Origin: Verticillium longisporum
Taxonomy: Eukaryota; Ascomycota; Sordariomycetes; Glomerellales; Plectosphaerellaceae
DNA: 64,000 nt
Assembly: GCA_019188255.1 (NCBI GenBank)
Contig: JAETXT010000005.1
Location: 5,022,001 to 5,086,000, forward strand
Reading direction: 5' to 3'
This document shows, piece by piece, positions 1-11,540 of the stretch (position 1 is the stretch's first letter; each line of letters starts with the position of its first letter). Below the pieces are notes generated by a model. It worked only from the letters and a program-made list of their open reading frames with translations, was not told the origin of the DNA and did not search any database. Position numbers and translations under genes: made by a program.

Positions 1-76
1 GCTCGGCAAGAGCTGCTGGCGCCAGCGCAGCGGCGGCCAACAGGACGGGTAGCTGGAGGACGTTCGACAGCAGCAT
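1..76 (-). CDS. Secreted protein, N-terminal fragment (runs off left edge)
   Basis: An ATG at 76 on the minus strand opens a frame that stays open to the window edge. The 25 visible codons read MLLSNVLQLPVLLAAAALAP followed by AALAE, a textbook signal peptide: short n-region, leucine/alanine core and an A-L-A site for signal peptidase near residue 24. The mature protein lies outside the window, so no function can be given. The call rests only on the signal-like composition and the ATG context, and the reading could still be fortuitous. Confidence 0.5.
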   Translation of the reverse strand, partial: MLLSNVLQLPVLLAAAALAPAALAE

Positions 77-2433
77 GGCGACGGTCGGATTGAGCTCGGC
101 AGGTAGTTCAGAGGATGGATAGGGACAGGGATGAAGATATGGGAGGGACGACTCGAACGCGACTCGGCGATGGGGTGAGGTTGAAGATGGGATGGACCGC
201 GGCGGCGTTTGCCCCTGCCTGGCTGTCCACTACGGGTCGCCTTACCAATCCAGGGATCTGGACGACGCTAAGAAGCGGCGCGGATCTGGAGGTGAGCGCA
301 CGGACCATTTTATTCTCCGCAGGGGTTTATTTGGTTTGACTCTGGCGTTTGGTCTGTTTCTGTCGTCTCTGTTCATGTCTCGCCTCGTCTCGTCTGGTGT
401 CTGTCATGAAACGGGAAGCCGCCTGTCAAAGCCGCAACGGACTTCCGTGGCGGTTGCGTCGCCAGCATGGACCCCCTTGCAGCCCTTTCAGGCATCAGCA
501 CATCTGCATCCGCTGATCAATCAAGGCCAAGGTTGAAGCCACCGAGATGATGAGCGTGCAGAGGGAATCAGGCAAATAATTGAGGGAACAGAAACTGGGG
601 CTGGACCACGGAAGCTTGCCCTCCAAGCCAGGCCATATTTGCCGTGCTGCCTGGCTTTGATGAACAATGACACCCAAAGTCTTGGAGATCAACCATCGGC
701 CAGCCCTCTAGTCAAAGTCGACAGAGGGGTGTCTGAAGCACTGGGCCACTGCGCTGCGGGGGGAGAGACTGCACTACATTCATCCTGTCTGATCTCGGGG
801 ACGCATGCATAGACACCAAGCAGCCGACCGAGAAATTGCAGTCACGATGCCGAGCCGCTCCAGATTTGTCGCTTGTCGGAATTAGCATGCTCTTTGTCCG
901 CCTGACTCATCGACTTTGGAGGCGCATGGCTCGCCCATCCGGGTCTAACCCAACATCGTGAAAGCCGAGTTGGCCGCCTGACCGGTGGGGGTCGCCTCTG
1001 TTTTTCTTTTCTTCAATGTCGCCATTCTCAGGACCCTCTGTATTCTAGCAGCAGAGTTTGACCGCTTGTCAATCAATCTCTACCTACCTAGATGCCTAAG
1101 CAGACCGCCAAGGATAGTGGGCTGGGACATGGGGGCTCTGGTTTTGACCATGCGCCTGGCAGGTCAGCCTTCCAGGTCGAGGAGGCGCAACACGCGCCGG
1201 AGTACCGAAAAGCGTCCGCTCAGGCGGCAGCATGCGTGCGGCCTTTACAGGTACGTGCAGACGGCCATGACGTCCTGACTGTGCGAGTGCCTGGGTTTTC
1301 GCATCAAGGCGCGTTGCAGTGAGATTGAGGTGTGGGTGAGTCGACAGTCGAACGACGTGGGCCGAGAGAAGGAAGAAGAACAAGCAGACAGATCTGATAT
1401 GCAGAGTGCCCGCCCATCCTGAGAAGAATCACATGCAGGGCACCATGCATCATTGGTGTATTAGTCCCCTGGAGATTGTTCCACTGGCGTTCTCAGGTCC
1501 CTCGAGGCCCTCGGTGTTAGGCGCGTCCAGTGCTAAAGAATGTCCACCACGGCCCCCGACTAAGGTACCTTAGGTACCTAGGTACCTAGGTGGGAACCTG
1601 TAGCAGCCTGCCTCAGCCAGTCTCGGGCCTCGCTCCCAGCGCCACCCAGCTGTTGGCAGGCTGGCTGCAGGGATGCCCCTCACCTGAGTCTGCGTTCGGT
1701 GCCTGTCGTGCATCATCAAGGCCCCGCACCATGCTTTCGATCTGTCACCCACCTTTCAAAGTCATGTCCCTCGGCGGCCCCAGCGGACAAGGGCCACCCA
1801 AGCGCCAGGCAAGAGGAACGAAAAGGACATCGTGATCACACGGCCTCTCCTGGTGTGAGCCTAGTGTCCGTTGTTCGGGAGATCATCTATCCTGAACCCC
1901 GAAAAAGGCAGAACTATAGAACACGGGAAAGCGAGCCAGTTCCGACATCCTTCTTCCTGCTTGGCCTTCCATCCCACCTTCCACGAGCCTCTCTCCTCCG
2001 GTCCTGATCCTGGGCAAGGGTCCAAACACACGCAACACCCGTGACACTTGCCTTGCCTCTCTGCCTGGCTTTGTGCGACGAAACCGTAAACTCCGTTCCG
2101 CCTTCCGCAACTTACCTCGCACTTTCCATTCCCATGTTCTTTCCTCCCTTCTTGATCGTCTGACAAACCGAAACACCATCCAGCTGCAACTGCCCCCGCC
2201 AAAGCAAAGTTGTGCCCGCAAACCTACCTGAGCAGCTTTTACTTACAAACTGTCTTCCATTTGCTGTCTCGCCTCGCCGATCGATCGACCTTGTGTCTCG
2301 GGTCACCTTGGCTTCATACCACGCGAACATATTTCAACCTGTCGAGCTCCCATAAACTGAACTCCTTTCCTGTTTCGCCTGCACTGCTTCTCCGTCGTCG
2401 CAGAGCGCGTCGTCTCCCTCAAAGCCGTCCATC
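77..2433. other. Intergenic, divergent promoters
   Basis: This 2.4-kb gap lies between the left-edge secreted gene (-) and the phosphatase (+). I see no conserved coding potential; the short frames lack codon-quality sequence. It contains a TAGGTACC palindromic array at 1561-1592, and the 2,220-2,430 part is C/T-rich, as expected for a fungal 5' leader of the phosphatase. Confidence 0.5.
1561..1592. repeat. TAGGTACC palindromic array
   Basis: Overlapping copies of the self-complementary words GGTACC and CCTAGG alternate here. Related arrays occur at about 34342-34421 and 60915-60974, all between genes. Function unknown; it could be a microsatellite or a protein-binding palindrome. Confidence 0.7.
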
Positions 2434-4485
2434 ATGGGACGCCCACCCGCATACATCTTCGTCGTCAGGTTGGTGTCCCCCCGAGTGCATGCCTTCTCCA
2501 ACAACCCCTCACCTCCGTCCTGGACTCCCGCCTCAAATGACGTTTGAGCTGACTTGGCCCCGCGCCCGCGCAGACACGGAGCTCGACTCGACCAGGCTGA
2601 CAAGAAGTGGCACCTGTCCTCGCCGACACCCTACGATCCTCCTCTGACCTACGGCGGCTGGCTGCAGGCGCAGGCCGCCGGTGCCAGGATCGCTGCCATC
2701 CTCCGGCAGGCGCAAGAAGACGCCGGCAACGACTCTCCGACAGCTCCGAGCAAGAAGAGGAAGTTCAAGATTGTTGTCCACAGCTCGCCCTTTCTACGAT
2801 GCATACAAACATCCGTCGCCATCAGCGCCGGACTGGCCCATGCCGTACCCCAAGCCTCAGCCACAACACCCTATCATCTCTCCAGCACAGCCCCTGAGAA
2901 GGTCAATCCGCTGTCGGCCGACCCCAGTGTGCAGCCACTGTCAGGCGTCATCCAAAAGACCCCCATCCGAGTCGATGCCTTCCTCGGAGAATGGCTGAAC
3001 CCCGAATACTTCGAAGCCATTGCTCGCCCGCCGAGCTCGCAACACATGCTCGGCACCGCCAAGGTCGCGCTCCTCCGACATGAGACCATCAGCGCCTACG
3101 AGAGCTCTCGTCCCCATGCAAGCTCTATGACCTCACTGTCTTATGGCCAGCTCTGGAGCAGCCCCAAAATGTCAGCTGCGAATGAACGGGCAAGCTCGGT
3201 AGACTCCAACTCGCCCTTGGGTCTCGATGGCCTGCCCGCCATGGCCAGCGCCCTGCCGAGGAATCGCGCCGGCAGTGCGAACAGCGCCTCGAGCAGCAGA
3301 CGGTCTACCAGTCCCGATGACGGATATGTAGCGCCGACGCCCAATTATGCCATATCCACCAGCGGAAAGATCCCCGACGGCTACGTCGCGCACGCCCGAG
3401 ACGCCTGCGCCGTCGCTGATTATCAGTGGGACTCGATGCAAGAGCCTCTAAACTGGGGTGACGGTGGTGTATTCGGCGAGGAATGGATCTCCATGCACCG
3501 GCGGTTCAGGGCTGGGTTTCAGAAGCTCGTAGACTGGTATGCGACGGCCGAGAGCCCGGCCGAGCTCGTGACTAAGACCGTACGGCTCGGCGTAACCACG
3601 ACACCCCATGCGCCTGTCTTTGACGATGCCGACGATGACGCAGAGGCTGTAGTCATCCTCGTCTCACACGGCGCAGGCTGTAATGCCATGATCGGCGCCA
3701 TCACGCGCCAGCCGGTTCTCATGGATGTCGGCGTGGCCACCGTGACGATGGCTGCGCGAAAGGACAATGTCGACGGCGACGCCCCTATTGTTCCATTCAG
3801 CGATCCCAGCGCGCCGATGGTGCCGGGCAAGATCCCGATTGATCAGTACTATGACCTGAAGATCCAGGCGAGCAACGACCATCTTCGTAACATGTCCTCT
3901 ACTGGCGGCGGCCTCTCGCGCGCGGCATCCACCTCCTCGGCCCATGTTCACACGCCACATCCTCAGGCCAGAGGCCGCGTTTCGACCATGTCCTCCGCGA
4001 CAGGATTGGGGTTTCACGACTTTGATCTCGGCGGCTCCAGGAGCAATTCGGCGAACGCCAACCTCGCGAGCATGCGGCGCACATCTTACACAACGTCGCC
4101 CATGCCTCGGGGCATCGCGCTTAACACGACCGGTATCACTGTCGGCAGCGGCGCCACAACCTTTAGCCAGCCCGTGTCGACGGGTCTCTGGTCGCCCTCG
4201 AGTCCTGTCGTCAGGCGCAGCGAAAGCGACGACGACGACCTCTTTCCCGACTTTGACGGCCGGCGATTCGCGGCGCCCAAGGCGCCGAGCCCAGAACTGA
4301 TCTCTCCGTCAAGCAGCCATCCGCTGCAGAACATTAGAGAGGAGCAGCCTAGGACCGTTCGGTCTCCTCACAGGCTGCAGGAGATCTCCAGGCCGCCGTC
4401 GAGGGACGGAGACGACAGGATGGAGGAGGCGGTCCAGGCGGTGCCGGTTGCCAGTACGGGTGCTGGGGGTCTGTGGGGCGCGTGA
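2434..4485 (+). CDS. Histidine phosphatase superfamily (phosphoglycerate-mutase-like) protein
   Basis: Two exons, 2434-2468 and 2574-4485, encode about 648 residues. The ATG at 2434 starts MGRPPAYIFVVR and the 105-base intron (donor after GTCGTCAG, branch GCTGAC, acceptor CGCAG) rebuilds the catalytic RHG motif at residues 12-14, the site of the phosphohistidine in this family. A second family histidine lies in VVILVSHGAGCNAM around residue 375. Between and after these is serine/proline-rich, probably disordered sequence, and the C-terminal 200 residues look regulatory. The layout resembles fungal Sts-1/UBASH3-like phosphatases rather than glycolytic mutase, which is much shorter. Substrate cannot be inferred. 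It converges on the carrier gene at 5057. Confidence 0.88.
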
Positions 4486-5056
4486 AGCACCATCCGCGTG
4501 TGATGCGTCGCGATGCGGTAAATGAACATGTCGAGCGTAAAGATTGTCTGATCGGAGTATGGGCGTTGGTTGGTCGGAAAGCGGGGGCTGGGAAATCATA
4601 GCATGGCACTGGAACAAGGGCAAAAGAATCCTCCCACCTCGAAGAGAACGAAGAAGAAGAAGAAAAGTCGGGCGACGAATGGCGTTGAATCATGAGTTCC
4701 CCCATTTCCAATTTGAGAGCGTTGACTACAATGAGGGCTTGTTTTCTAATCATACTCCTCTTTGACACCTCTGGGGAAATGGTTCAAATCGCTTGCTTCA
4801 AATACACCAACAGACACGTGAGATGATGATTGTTTGGCAAAAAAAAAAAAAAAAAATTCATAGCTCGAGATGCTGGAAGAAAAACGGTCTAGCTGTATGT
4901 GCCACCTCGTCTACGTCTCCAACACGAGCAAGCACCCATGAAATCTTGTCATATATACACTCTCCTCTCCCTCCCTCCTCTGCCGACGTCATGTCTGCCC
5001 TGCCTCTTCAAGGCGAGCGCTACCTCTCTTTCTTTTTTGTTCCGCACTGGAAGCGC
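4486..5056. other. Convergent 3' region with A18 tract
   Basis: Gap between the 3' ends of the phosphatase (+) and the carrier (-). It contains a run of 18 A at 4839-4856 and otherwise looks like overlapping 3' untranslated regions. No gene seen. Confidence 0.6.
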
Positions 5057-6177
5057 TTAGCCACCGAACGCCTTGTTCATGGCCCGATGCGCCAGCTCGA
5101 CACCGAGGAAGGTGGCGGCGTTGGCGGGCACGGCTCTCGCGAGCGCGGGGCCGAATCCGGGGAAGAAGGCCTTGGGGCCGCCGTTCGCGTAGACGCCGCG
5201 CACGACGCCGCCAATGGTGACGTGGCCCTCGGCGGTCTGCAGCCTGCTCTTGACTGTGTCGACGGGGAAGACGGGAATCCACATGGCGATACCGGCGGCG
5301 GCACCGGCGGCGGTGATGGCGGGCAGGGAGATCTGTCCCGTGCTCTCGCCGGTGATGGGGTCCTTGGGGGTGAGGCGGCGCTTGATGTACTCGTAGGCGG
5401 CGAAGTAGGCGGCGGAGCCAGGGCCGTCACGGGCGAGGGTAGCGGTGGAGCCGCGGAAGACGGAGCGCAGGCCACCCTCGGCGTAGAGCTGGCGGACGAC
5501 GTCGTAAGGGCCCTTGTTGCGCGGCGCCTGGCCGGGCTGGAGCTTCTGGGACTGGACCTGGAGGATGACCTTGATGCGCTCAAAGGGAGCGGTGATGGCC
5601 GTCATGGGAATGGCAGAGAAGAAGCCGGCAGCGGCGGTCTGGCCGATCGTGAGGGGCTGCGAAACGGGGTGTTCGGGGTAGAAGCTGCGGACAATGTCCT
5701 TGCCGAGGTCATAGGCCCAGAAGGAGACGGCGACTGGCGGGGATGGTCAGAGGAGGACTATTTGCGAAGGCCAGCAAGGCAGGTAGGAGACGGGAGGACA
5801 CTCACACATGGGGGGCACGCCAACGAGGGGCGCAGAGACACCGGCGTACAGACCACGGCCGAGGCCATCGCGAGCAATGCTCTTGCGGACAACGTCAATG
5901 GCGGACGTGTAGACGCCCTTGTCGGCGGTCTGCAGGCGGACCTTGACGAGATCGAAGGGGTGGCCGACAATGACGGCACAGATACCACCAAAGCCACCAG
6001 CAGCGAGGGAGCGCAGCTGGGCGGCGCCAGCGCTGACGGCCTTTTTCGCATCTTCCTTGGCCTCAGCCTTGGTCTCGGGGATGTGAGGGACCTTGTCGGC
6101 AACAGCGGCAAGCAGGTTCGTCTGGACTGCCTCGTTAACCTTGGCAGCCGCCGCCGCGGGGTCGGTTGAGGGGCCAT
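5057..6177 (-). CDS. Mitochondrial carnitine/acylcarnitine carrier, frameshifted at codon ~3
   Basis: Mitochondrial carrier family, expected in the inner membrane, exchanging acylcarnitine for carnitine so that acyl and acetyl units reach the matrix. Exons are 5806-6177 and 5057-5733 with a 72-base intron. The first repeat has the signature PFDLVKVRLQT and the second has SFWAYDLGK and ERIKVILQVQ, features of the Crc1/AcuH/CACT branch; the third carries PVDTVKSRLQT. After correction the protein is about 349 residues, the normal size. Oddity: the only plausible ATG (6175-6177) is out of frame with the body. One extra G in the GGGG at 6170-6173 (plus strand) would give MAPSTDPAAAAAK and join everything. 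I read this as a lost base, not a dead gene, because the rest is intact. Confidence 0.88.
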
Positions 6178-7719
6178 TGTGTTGTGAGGGGAGGGGAAGA
6201 GGAGGTTGGTGAGACCTCGAGGAGGGCGCGTGAGGGATGAGGATGCGACGAGACGGGCTACGCGATCAATTGGTGGTGAGATGAGAGTGTCGAGATGTCT
6301 GCTGTTTCGACTGGGTCTCTTCGACAAAAAAAACCAAGCGTCTCTGCGTGGCAGGTCGCGCGCGTCAAAAGTGAGGTTTGGAGGAGGAGGAGGTGATGGT
6401 AGTGGTGAAGGCGGAAAAGAGAATGGGTTCCGTCGGCCCTCGCGAAACAGATCTCGAGCTTGCCCTGGAGCTACTAAGGCAGTAGCATTCGGTAGGTAGG
6501 TGCTAGATCGTGCCTGCACACTGCAATCCCGGTTACGTCACAGCCGCAGCCTCGGCACGTCTGTCGGTTGCTCTTTCCGAGGAGATGTCTTGGTGAAAAT
6601 TGAAGCGTTTTCTGAGGAGATATGAAGCAAACTGATGATTTTCTAAATCAATTTCAAAGACCAAAGCATCAAGAGTCAAGATGGAAGAATTGGTGGAATA
6701 AGAAATGTCCCTAACTCGTCATCCATTCACATGTCAACTCGCCCACGTTTTCGCACATTTCACAGTCCAAAGCCCCCTCCCCCCAAGAATCGGACCCCAT
6801 TCCCTAGGACCCTCCACTCCCCTCCCCCCCCCCCTTCCCCCAAAGAAAGCCCCAAGCGCCGGTCTCCCCAAAGCCCCCGGCCGAAGCTTCCCGTGCCTCG
6901 GTCGTTCGGCTCATTTCCCTTCTGAGCGGCCCTCTGTAAGCTCGACCTGCCCCTCCATCGTGGGGTTCACCCAAATAGCGTGGGGGGGCGGTGAGGCGGG
7001 GAGGGTACAGTACACGGAAGAAAGAGCTGACCCAGCGCCAACCAGATGCCATACACCAGATGGTCAGCACCGTTCGACCGGCTGCGGCAAAAGTCCTGGA
7101 GGCGGCTTGGCCCAAGGCGCGATGGCAGCCTGTATCGTCATTTGCACCTGTCACTTGATCCCGGCAAGGCTGCATGGCACGTAGCTCCAAGCTCCTGGTC
7201 GGGCGGGCGGATCTCATCTTCCCTGTCCCACTGGTGTGCTGCCATGCGCGCGGTGCTGTGGCTTGCTTTTCTCCGGTGTCGATCGTCGACGGGAGTAGAA
7301 TGTGCCGAGCCTCCAAGCATCACTGATCATCGCAAGCTTACATTTCGACGGCGGAGGGCGGTTGGGTATCCATATATATTTCTCTGCTGACAGGTCGTTT
7401 GTACTCATGCAATGATGAGAGAGAAAAAAAAATGTACACGTCTCTCCTAGTCCCTGACATGTAGAGAAGACAACTCAAATAAACATGCACCTCCTGTGAA
7501 GGGTAGGGGGGGGAAAGACCCTCCAACATTCGTTCGTGAAAACCAGAACACCGAGACAATGCCCAAAACTGCCTGCCTCTACGCACGCGTGAAACCAAAC
7601 AACGCACCTCTCCAACAGGGCATCCAAAAACAGGGAGACCAGACGGAATAAATCTAGTCCGTCTTGACCTCGTCTATGCGCCCGGCAAAGGTCGGGCGCG
7701 GTAACCCCGGAAACCCGCT
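6178..7719. other. Intergenic, carrier promoter and zinc transporter 3' side
   Basis: No coding sequence recognised. Contains the promoter and leader of the carrier (6178-6550, pyrimidine-rich on the minus strand), long C tracts near 6818-6840, and presumably the 3' untranslated region of the zinc transporter toward 7719. Confidence 0.5.
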
Positions 7720-9668
7720 CTAAAAGCCCCTCGGACTCACGACCGCCGGCGACAGCAGCCTGCCGGCGCCGCACCAGCAGTTCGTCTCGCCCTCCCGCTC
7801 GACCTGCACGACAATGTCAATGTTGTGCGCCAGCAGGTGTTCCCTGACGCGGTCGCGCACGTCGTCAATGGCCGCCCCGCGCGCCGCCTGCACGTGCACG
7901 ATGCCGCGCAGCTTCTCGCCGGCGCCGCCCTGGGCCGTGAGGATGTCGTCGATCCAGAACTTGGGCACGCTATAGCTCACGACGCCACGCTGCTGCGTGA
8001 TACCTGCGAGCGTGTTGCGCAGGCTGTATTCGACGCGATCAGGGATGCTGAGGAGCAGGTTGCGCGCCGACGAGGTGAGGAGCGGCCAAGCTGCCAGCAC
8101 AATGAGCACCGAGACGACAATACCCGCCACGGCGTCCCACCAGGTGTAGCCCGTGTACATCGTCAGAATGGTTGAGATGGTCACGGCCACGCTTCCCATG
8201 AGGTCGGCAAGAACGTGGAGGAAGATGCCGTGCATGTTCTCGTTGTGGTGACCATGGTCGTGGTCGTGGCTGTGATCGTGGCTGTGGCCATGGTCGTGGT
8301 CGTGGTGGTCGTCCGTCTTCTTGCTGCTGGGGCAAGAGCCTCCGCCATGCGAGTGTCCGTGATCGTGGCCGTGATGGTGGTGGTGACCGAAAGCCACGAG
8401 CCCCACGACGTTAACGAGGCCGCCGAGCACGCTGATGGTGAGCAGCTCGGACAGCCTCTTTGGTGGCGTCCCCTCCATCATGCGCTCAAACGCCTCCCCG
8501 ATAATCTCGACGCTCAGAAGCCTGCATGATGCGCGTCAGCATGATTAGACTTTCAGGCTGCACACGCGCCGGTACAATAAACTCACACTAGGAGAATGCC
8601 GTTGGCGAAACCGCTCAACGTCTCGACCTTGCCCAGGCCATAAGGGAACCGCTCGCTCGGCGGCCACTTGCTCATAACAGCGGCGCAGAGCCCGACCAAC
8701 AAAGCGAAACAGTCGAAGAACATGTGGACTGTATCGCTGAGCAGGCCGAGTGAGCTCGTAGCATAGGCGTAAAAGGCCTGGACGCCCATGAAGGAGAAGT
8801 TGAGGCTGTTGATCGATGGGGTCAGCGCATGTTACAGATGACGGCGGGTGGCAGCAGTGGGCTGGACGTACGACAAAAAATAGAAGATGCGCCGCGAGTC
8901 CTTCTCGACCAGAATCGAGTGGAGGAAGGGGAAGCTTGGTGTGACGCGCAACAAGAGCTTGGAGAAGAAAGATGGGTTCGAATGACCGTGGCCATGGCTG
9001 TGGCCGTGCCCATGACCATGTGCATGATCGTGGGAATGTCCGTGGCTGTGATTATGGTCGTGTCCATGACCATGGTCGTGATCATGGTTGTGATCGTGGT
9101 TGTGATCGTGGTAATCGGCCGTCTTCTCCCCAAAGGAGTCAACCTTGGGGGTTATAATCTCCCGGCCGCCCGGCGTTCTCTCGGTCTGCCAGCCTTCTAC
9201 CTGCGATAGCGGTGTCGGCGGCACCTTCTCGCGCAGGTGGATCGAGCTCGTCGAGTTTGGTCGGTGGGACGTGTGGCCGCCAATGACACGCGCCGAGGTG
9301 TGGCTGTGGTTAGGCCCATGGTCGTGGGAGTGCGAGCAAGTGCTCGAGTGGGTGTGGGAGAGTAGTTCGGGGCGGGCTTGAGGGTAGGATTCAGGCTTGT
9401 CGTGGGAGCCGGATCGATTGTGGGTGAGATGAGTGTAGGATGCGTGGTCATGGTCGTAATCGTGATTGTGGTCGTGTTGGTGTTGGTGGTCGTGCTGGTG
9501 ATCGTGCGCGTGCCCAACACCCAGGCTCTGGCTGTGTGCGTGCAGCCCATTGCCAGTCATGGTGGACTTGAGGGTCTGGAGAGAGGGTGGGGAGTGCGAG
9601 TGGGAATGCATGTGTTGGCGGTGCGCGTGTGGCAGCGCGGACGAGGGCAGAGCATACGAGGATGCCAT
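7720..9668 (-). CDS. Histidine-rich CDF zinc transporter (ZnT5/ZnT7/Msc2 type)
   Basis: Three exons, 8872-9668, 8587-8805 and 7720-8521, with 66- and 65-base introns whose phases match, giving 605 residues with no frameshift. The transporter core begins at DSRRIFYFLS and includes LLSDTVHMFFDC, the family metal-site helix with Asp/His, then SERFPYGLGKVETLSGF. A second His-rich loop (HHHHHGHDHGHSH) lies between later membrane segments, followed by a cytosolic C-terminal domain ending in CWCGAG. The first ~230 residues are a cytosolic-type tail with dozens of His in HDH/HGH/HSH runs. This subfamily moves zinc into ER/Golgi compartments. The six-helix core suits ZnT7-like members; the long multi-helix N-terminus of yeast Msc2 is absent. 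Confidence 0.9.
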
Positions 9669-11540
9669 ATCGTATTGGGTGGGAGATGGATGCTTGTGGT
9701 GATGCTGTGGTGGTTCCGGAAGAGGCTAGCAAAGACTTTTTTCGTTTGAACAGATCGGTGGTGGTCGTGAATCAGTTCGGGGACCAGAGGACTGGTCGAA
9801 GCTCGAGACGGGTTCCAACAGGGCTCGAGTCGTGGCAATGCAAAAGGCAAATGCTGGGTGGTGCAACGTCAGAAAGGAACTCTCTCTCTCTTCCTGTCTT
9901 TTTCGTATCCACCAACCACCGAGCCTGTGTCTTGCAATGTTTCCCCCAATTGATGGAGAAATAGGCTCGAACAGAGGCGTGTGCTCCGTGGTTGACGAGA
10001 ACAGTTCGTGACACTGCGTCGCCACGGTTCTGGGCCGGGGTTGGGGTGTCTTGGGTGTTTCCTCCCCCCTCTTCTGCTCTGATCTAGAGGGCGGCTTGCC
10101 CCCTCCGACTGTCTCGCTCAGGCGACACAAGGCGTTCAGGGGTTCGACGATGACGAGGCTACAGGCAGTGGATGCGACAGGCGACCTTTTTTTTTTCTTC
10201 CGGTGCGAGAGGGGTCCTCGGATCTGGCGGTGGGAGGGCTGTAGTGGCGGAGCACGAGGAGGATGACGGCGAGGAGGAGGAGGAGGGACAATCGTCGTCA
10301 GTTGGATTCCAGACGGGGCAACGTCGTCACTGTGAAGGCCGTGCCTGGGGGACCCAGGCGGAACAAATGTTTATGAAGAGCGAGGCGCGCCCCCGTCGTT
10401 TGCAAGGTGCCCCAGCTTCTCAGGCCCCGTGCAGAGGCGACCAGGAGGCCAGGAGGCCAGGAGGTAGCGCGAATGTGGCCTGGCGGCGACTGGGCGGACG
10501 ACTACCTCCCCCTTTCAGATGCTGCATCCCAGCCGCACCCCTGCAGACTCCCTTCCCATTGTGGGGAGGTGCCTCGACACGTTCACGGCCGAGACGGCAG
10601 CCATTGGCCCTGTGAGCCCCCTGTAGGCCCCCTCTCCCCTCCCCTGTGGATACGGCCACAGAGGTGCATGGTGGCACTATGGAGACGCTGGCGGCAGGGC
10701 CGCTCCCCGCGATAATCTCTGTTGCACGCGGCGGTTCTACCTGCGCTCTTTGCCCTTGTTGCACTAACAGCAGCCATCTCGGCAAGCTTGGGCACTGATA
10801 GACCAAGGTCGTGACGCTTTGCTGATCTGGGCAGCTCGATTGGCCATCGCGGGGCAACAGCACCAGCATAAACAACCTCACCGACTTGCTTTTGATCACG
10901 TCTTGTGCTCACGCTCTCCAGATAGATTGGTTTCGTAGCTTGTTCATCGGATCAATCGACGGATTCAGGACGAGGCACCGACCGTCGACCTCTGGCCGTC
11001 GACTGCCGACCGTGCGACCCATCCTAATGACGGACGCAGAGTTTATTGCCCCTGAAGCCCCAATGAGCCGGAGGCGTCGTGTCGTGGTTAGTCGAGCGCC
11101 TTGATGAGGTAATGTGGGTAGACGCGTCGAAAACGGCAACTCTCTCTCTCTCTCTCTCTCTCTCTCGCAGTTGCTAGCGTCCTCTTCCGATGATGCTCCG
11201 ACTCAAAGATAAGGACCTGCTTATCGCGCTTTCACCTCCCTCCCACCGAAACTCACCGAGAAGTCATGATCTCTTGCATGTGCATGTGAATGGGGTCTTC
11301 GGGTCTTTTCTCATGAGGGTCACGAGGGCCACGTCGCTGCCGTGATACCACCATCTGCAATATACCCATGGTGCTTTTTTCTGACTGCATTATTACTGGC
11401 GAACGACATCACTCTTTTGACCACAGGCATCACGCCCATCCCCACAAGGCATCCTGAGATGACACCTTGCATGGGCGGCTCAACCTGACATATTTCTCAT
11501 CTCACCAAGACAACCTGCGCTGCCCGCTTACACATGCAAC
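9669..11540. other. Intergenic, divergent promoters with CT tract
   Basis: Upstream of the zinc transporter (-) and of ALG1 (+). No coding region recognised. A pure CT microsatellite of about 26 bases sits at 11141-11166. The last 300 bases are pyrimidine-rich, like a leader. Confidence 0.5.
11141..11166. repeat. (CT)n microsatellite
   Basis: Uninterrupted CT dinucleotide run, about 13 copies, 375 bases upstream of the ALG1 start. Polypyrimidine tracts of this kind are common in fungal promoters and leaders. Confidence 0.9.

Noticed and set aside
4793..6169. 458-codon open frame on the plus strand
   Set aside because: It is antisense to the mitochondrial carrier; its Gly/Ala/Asp-rich sequence is the reverse reading of GC-rich codons, and the minus strand has clear family motifs.
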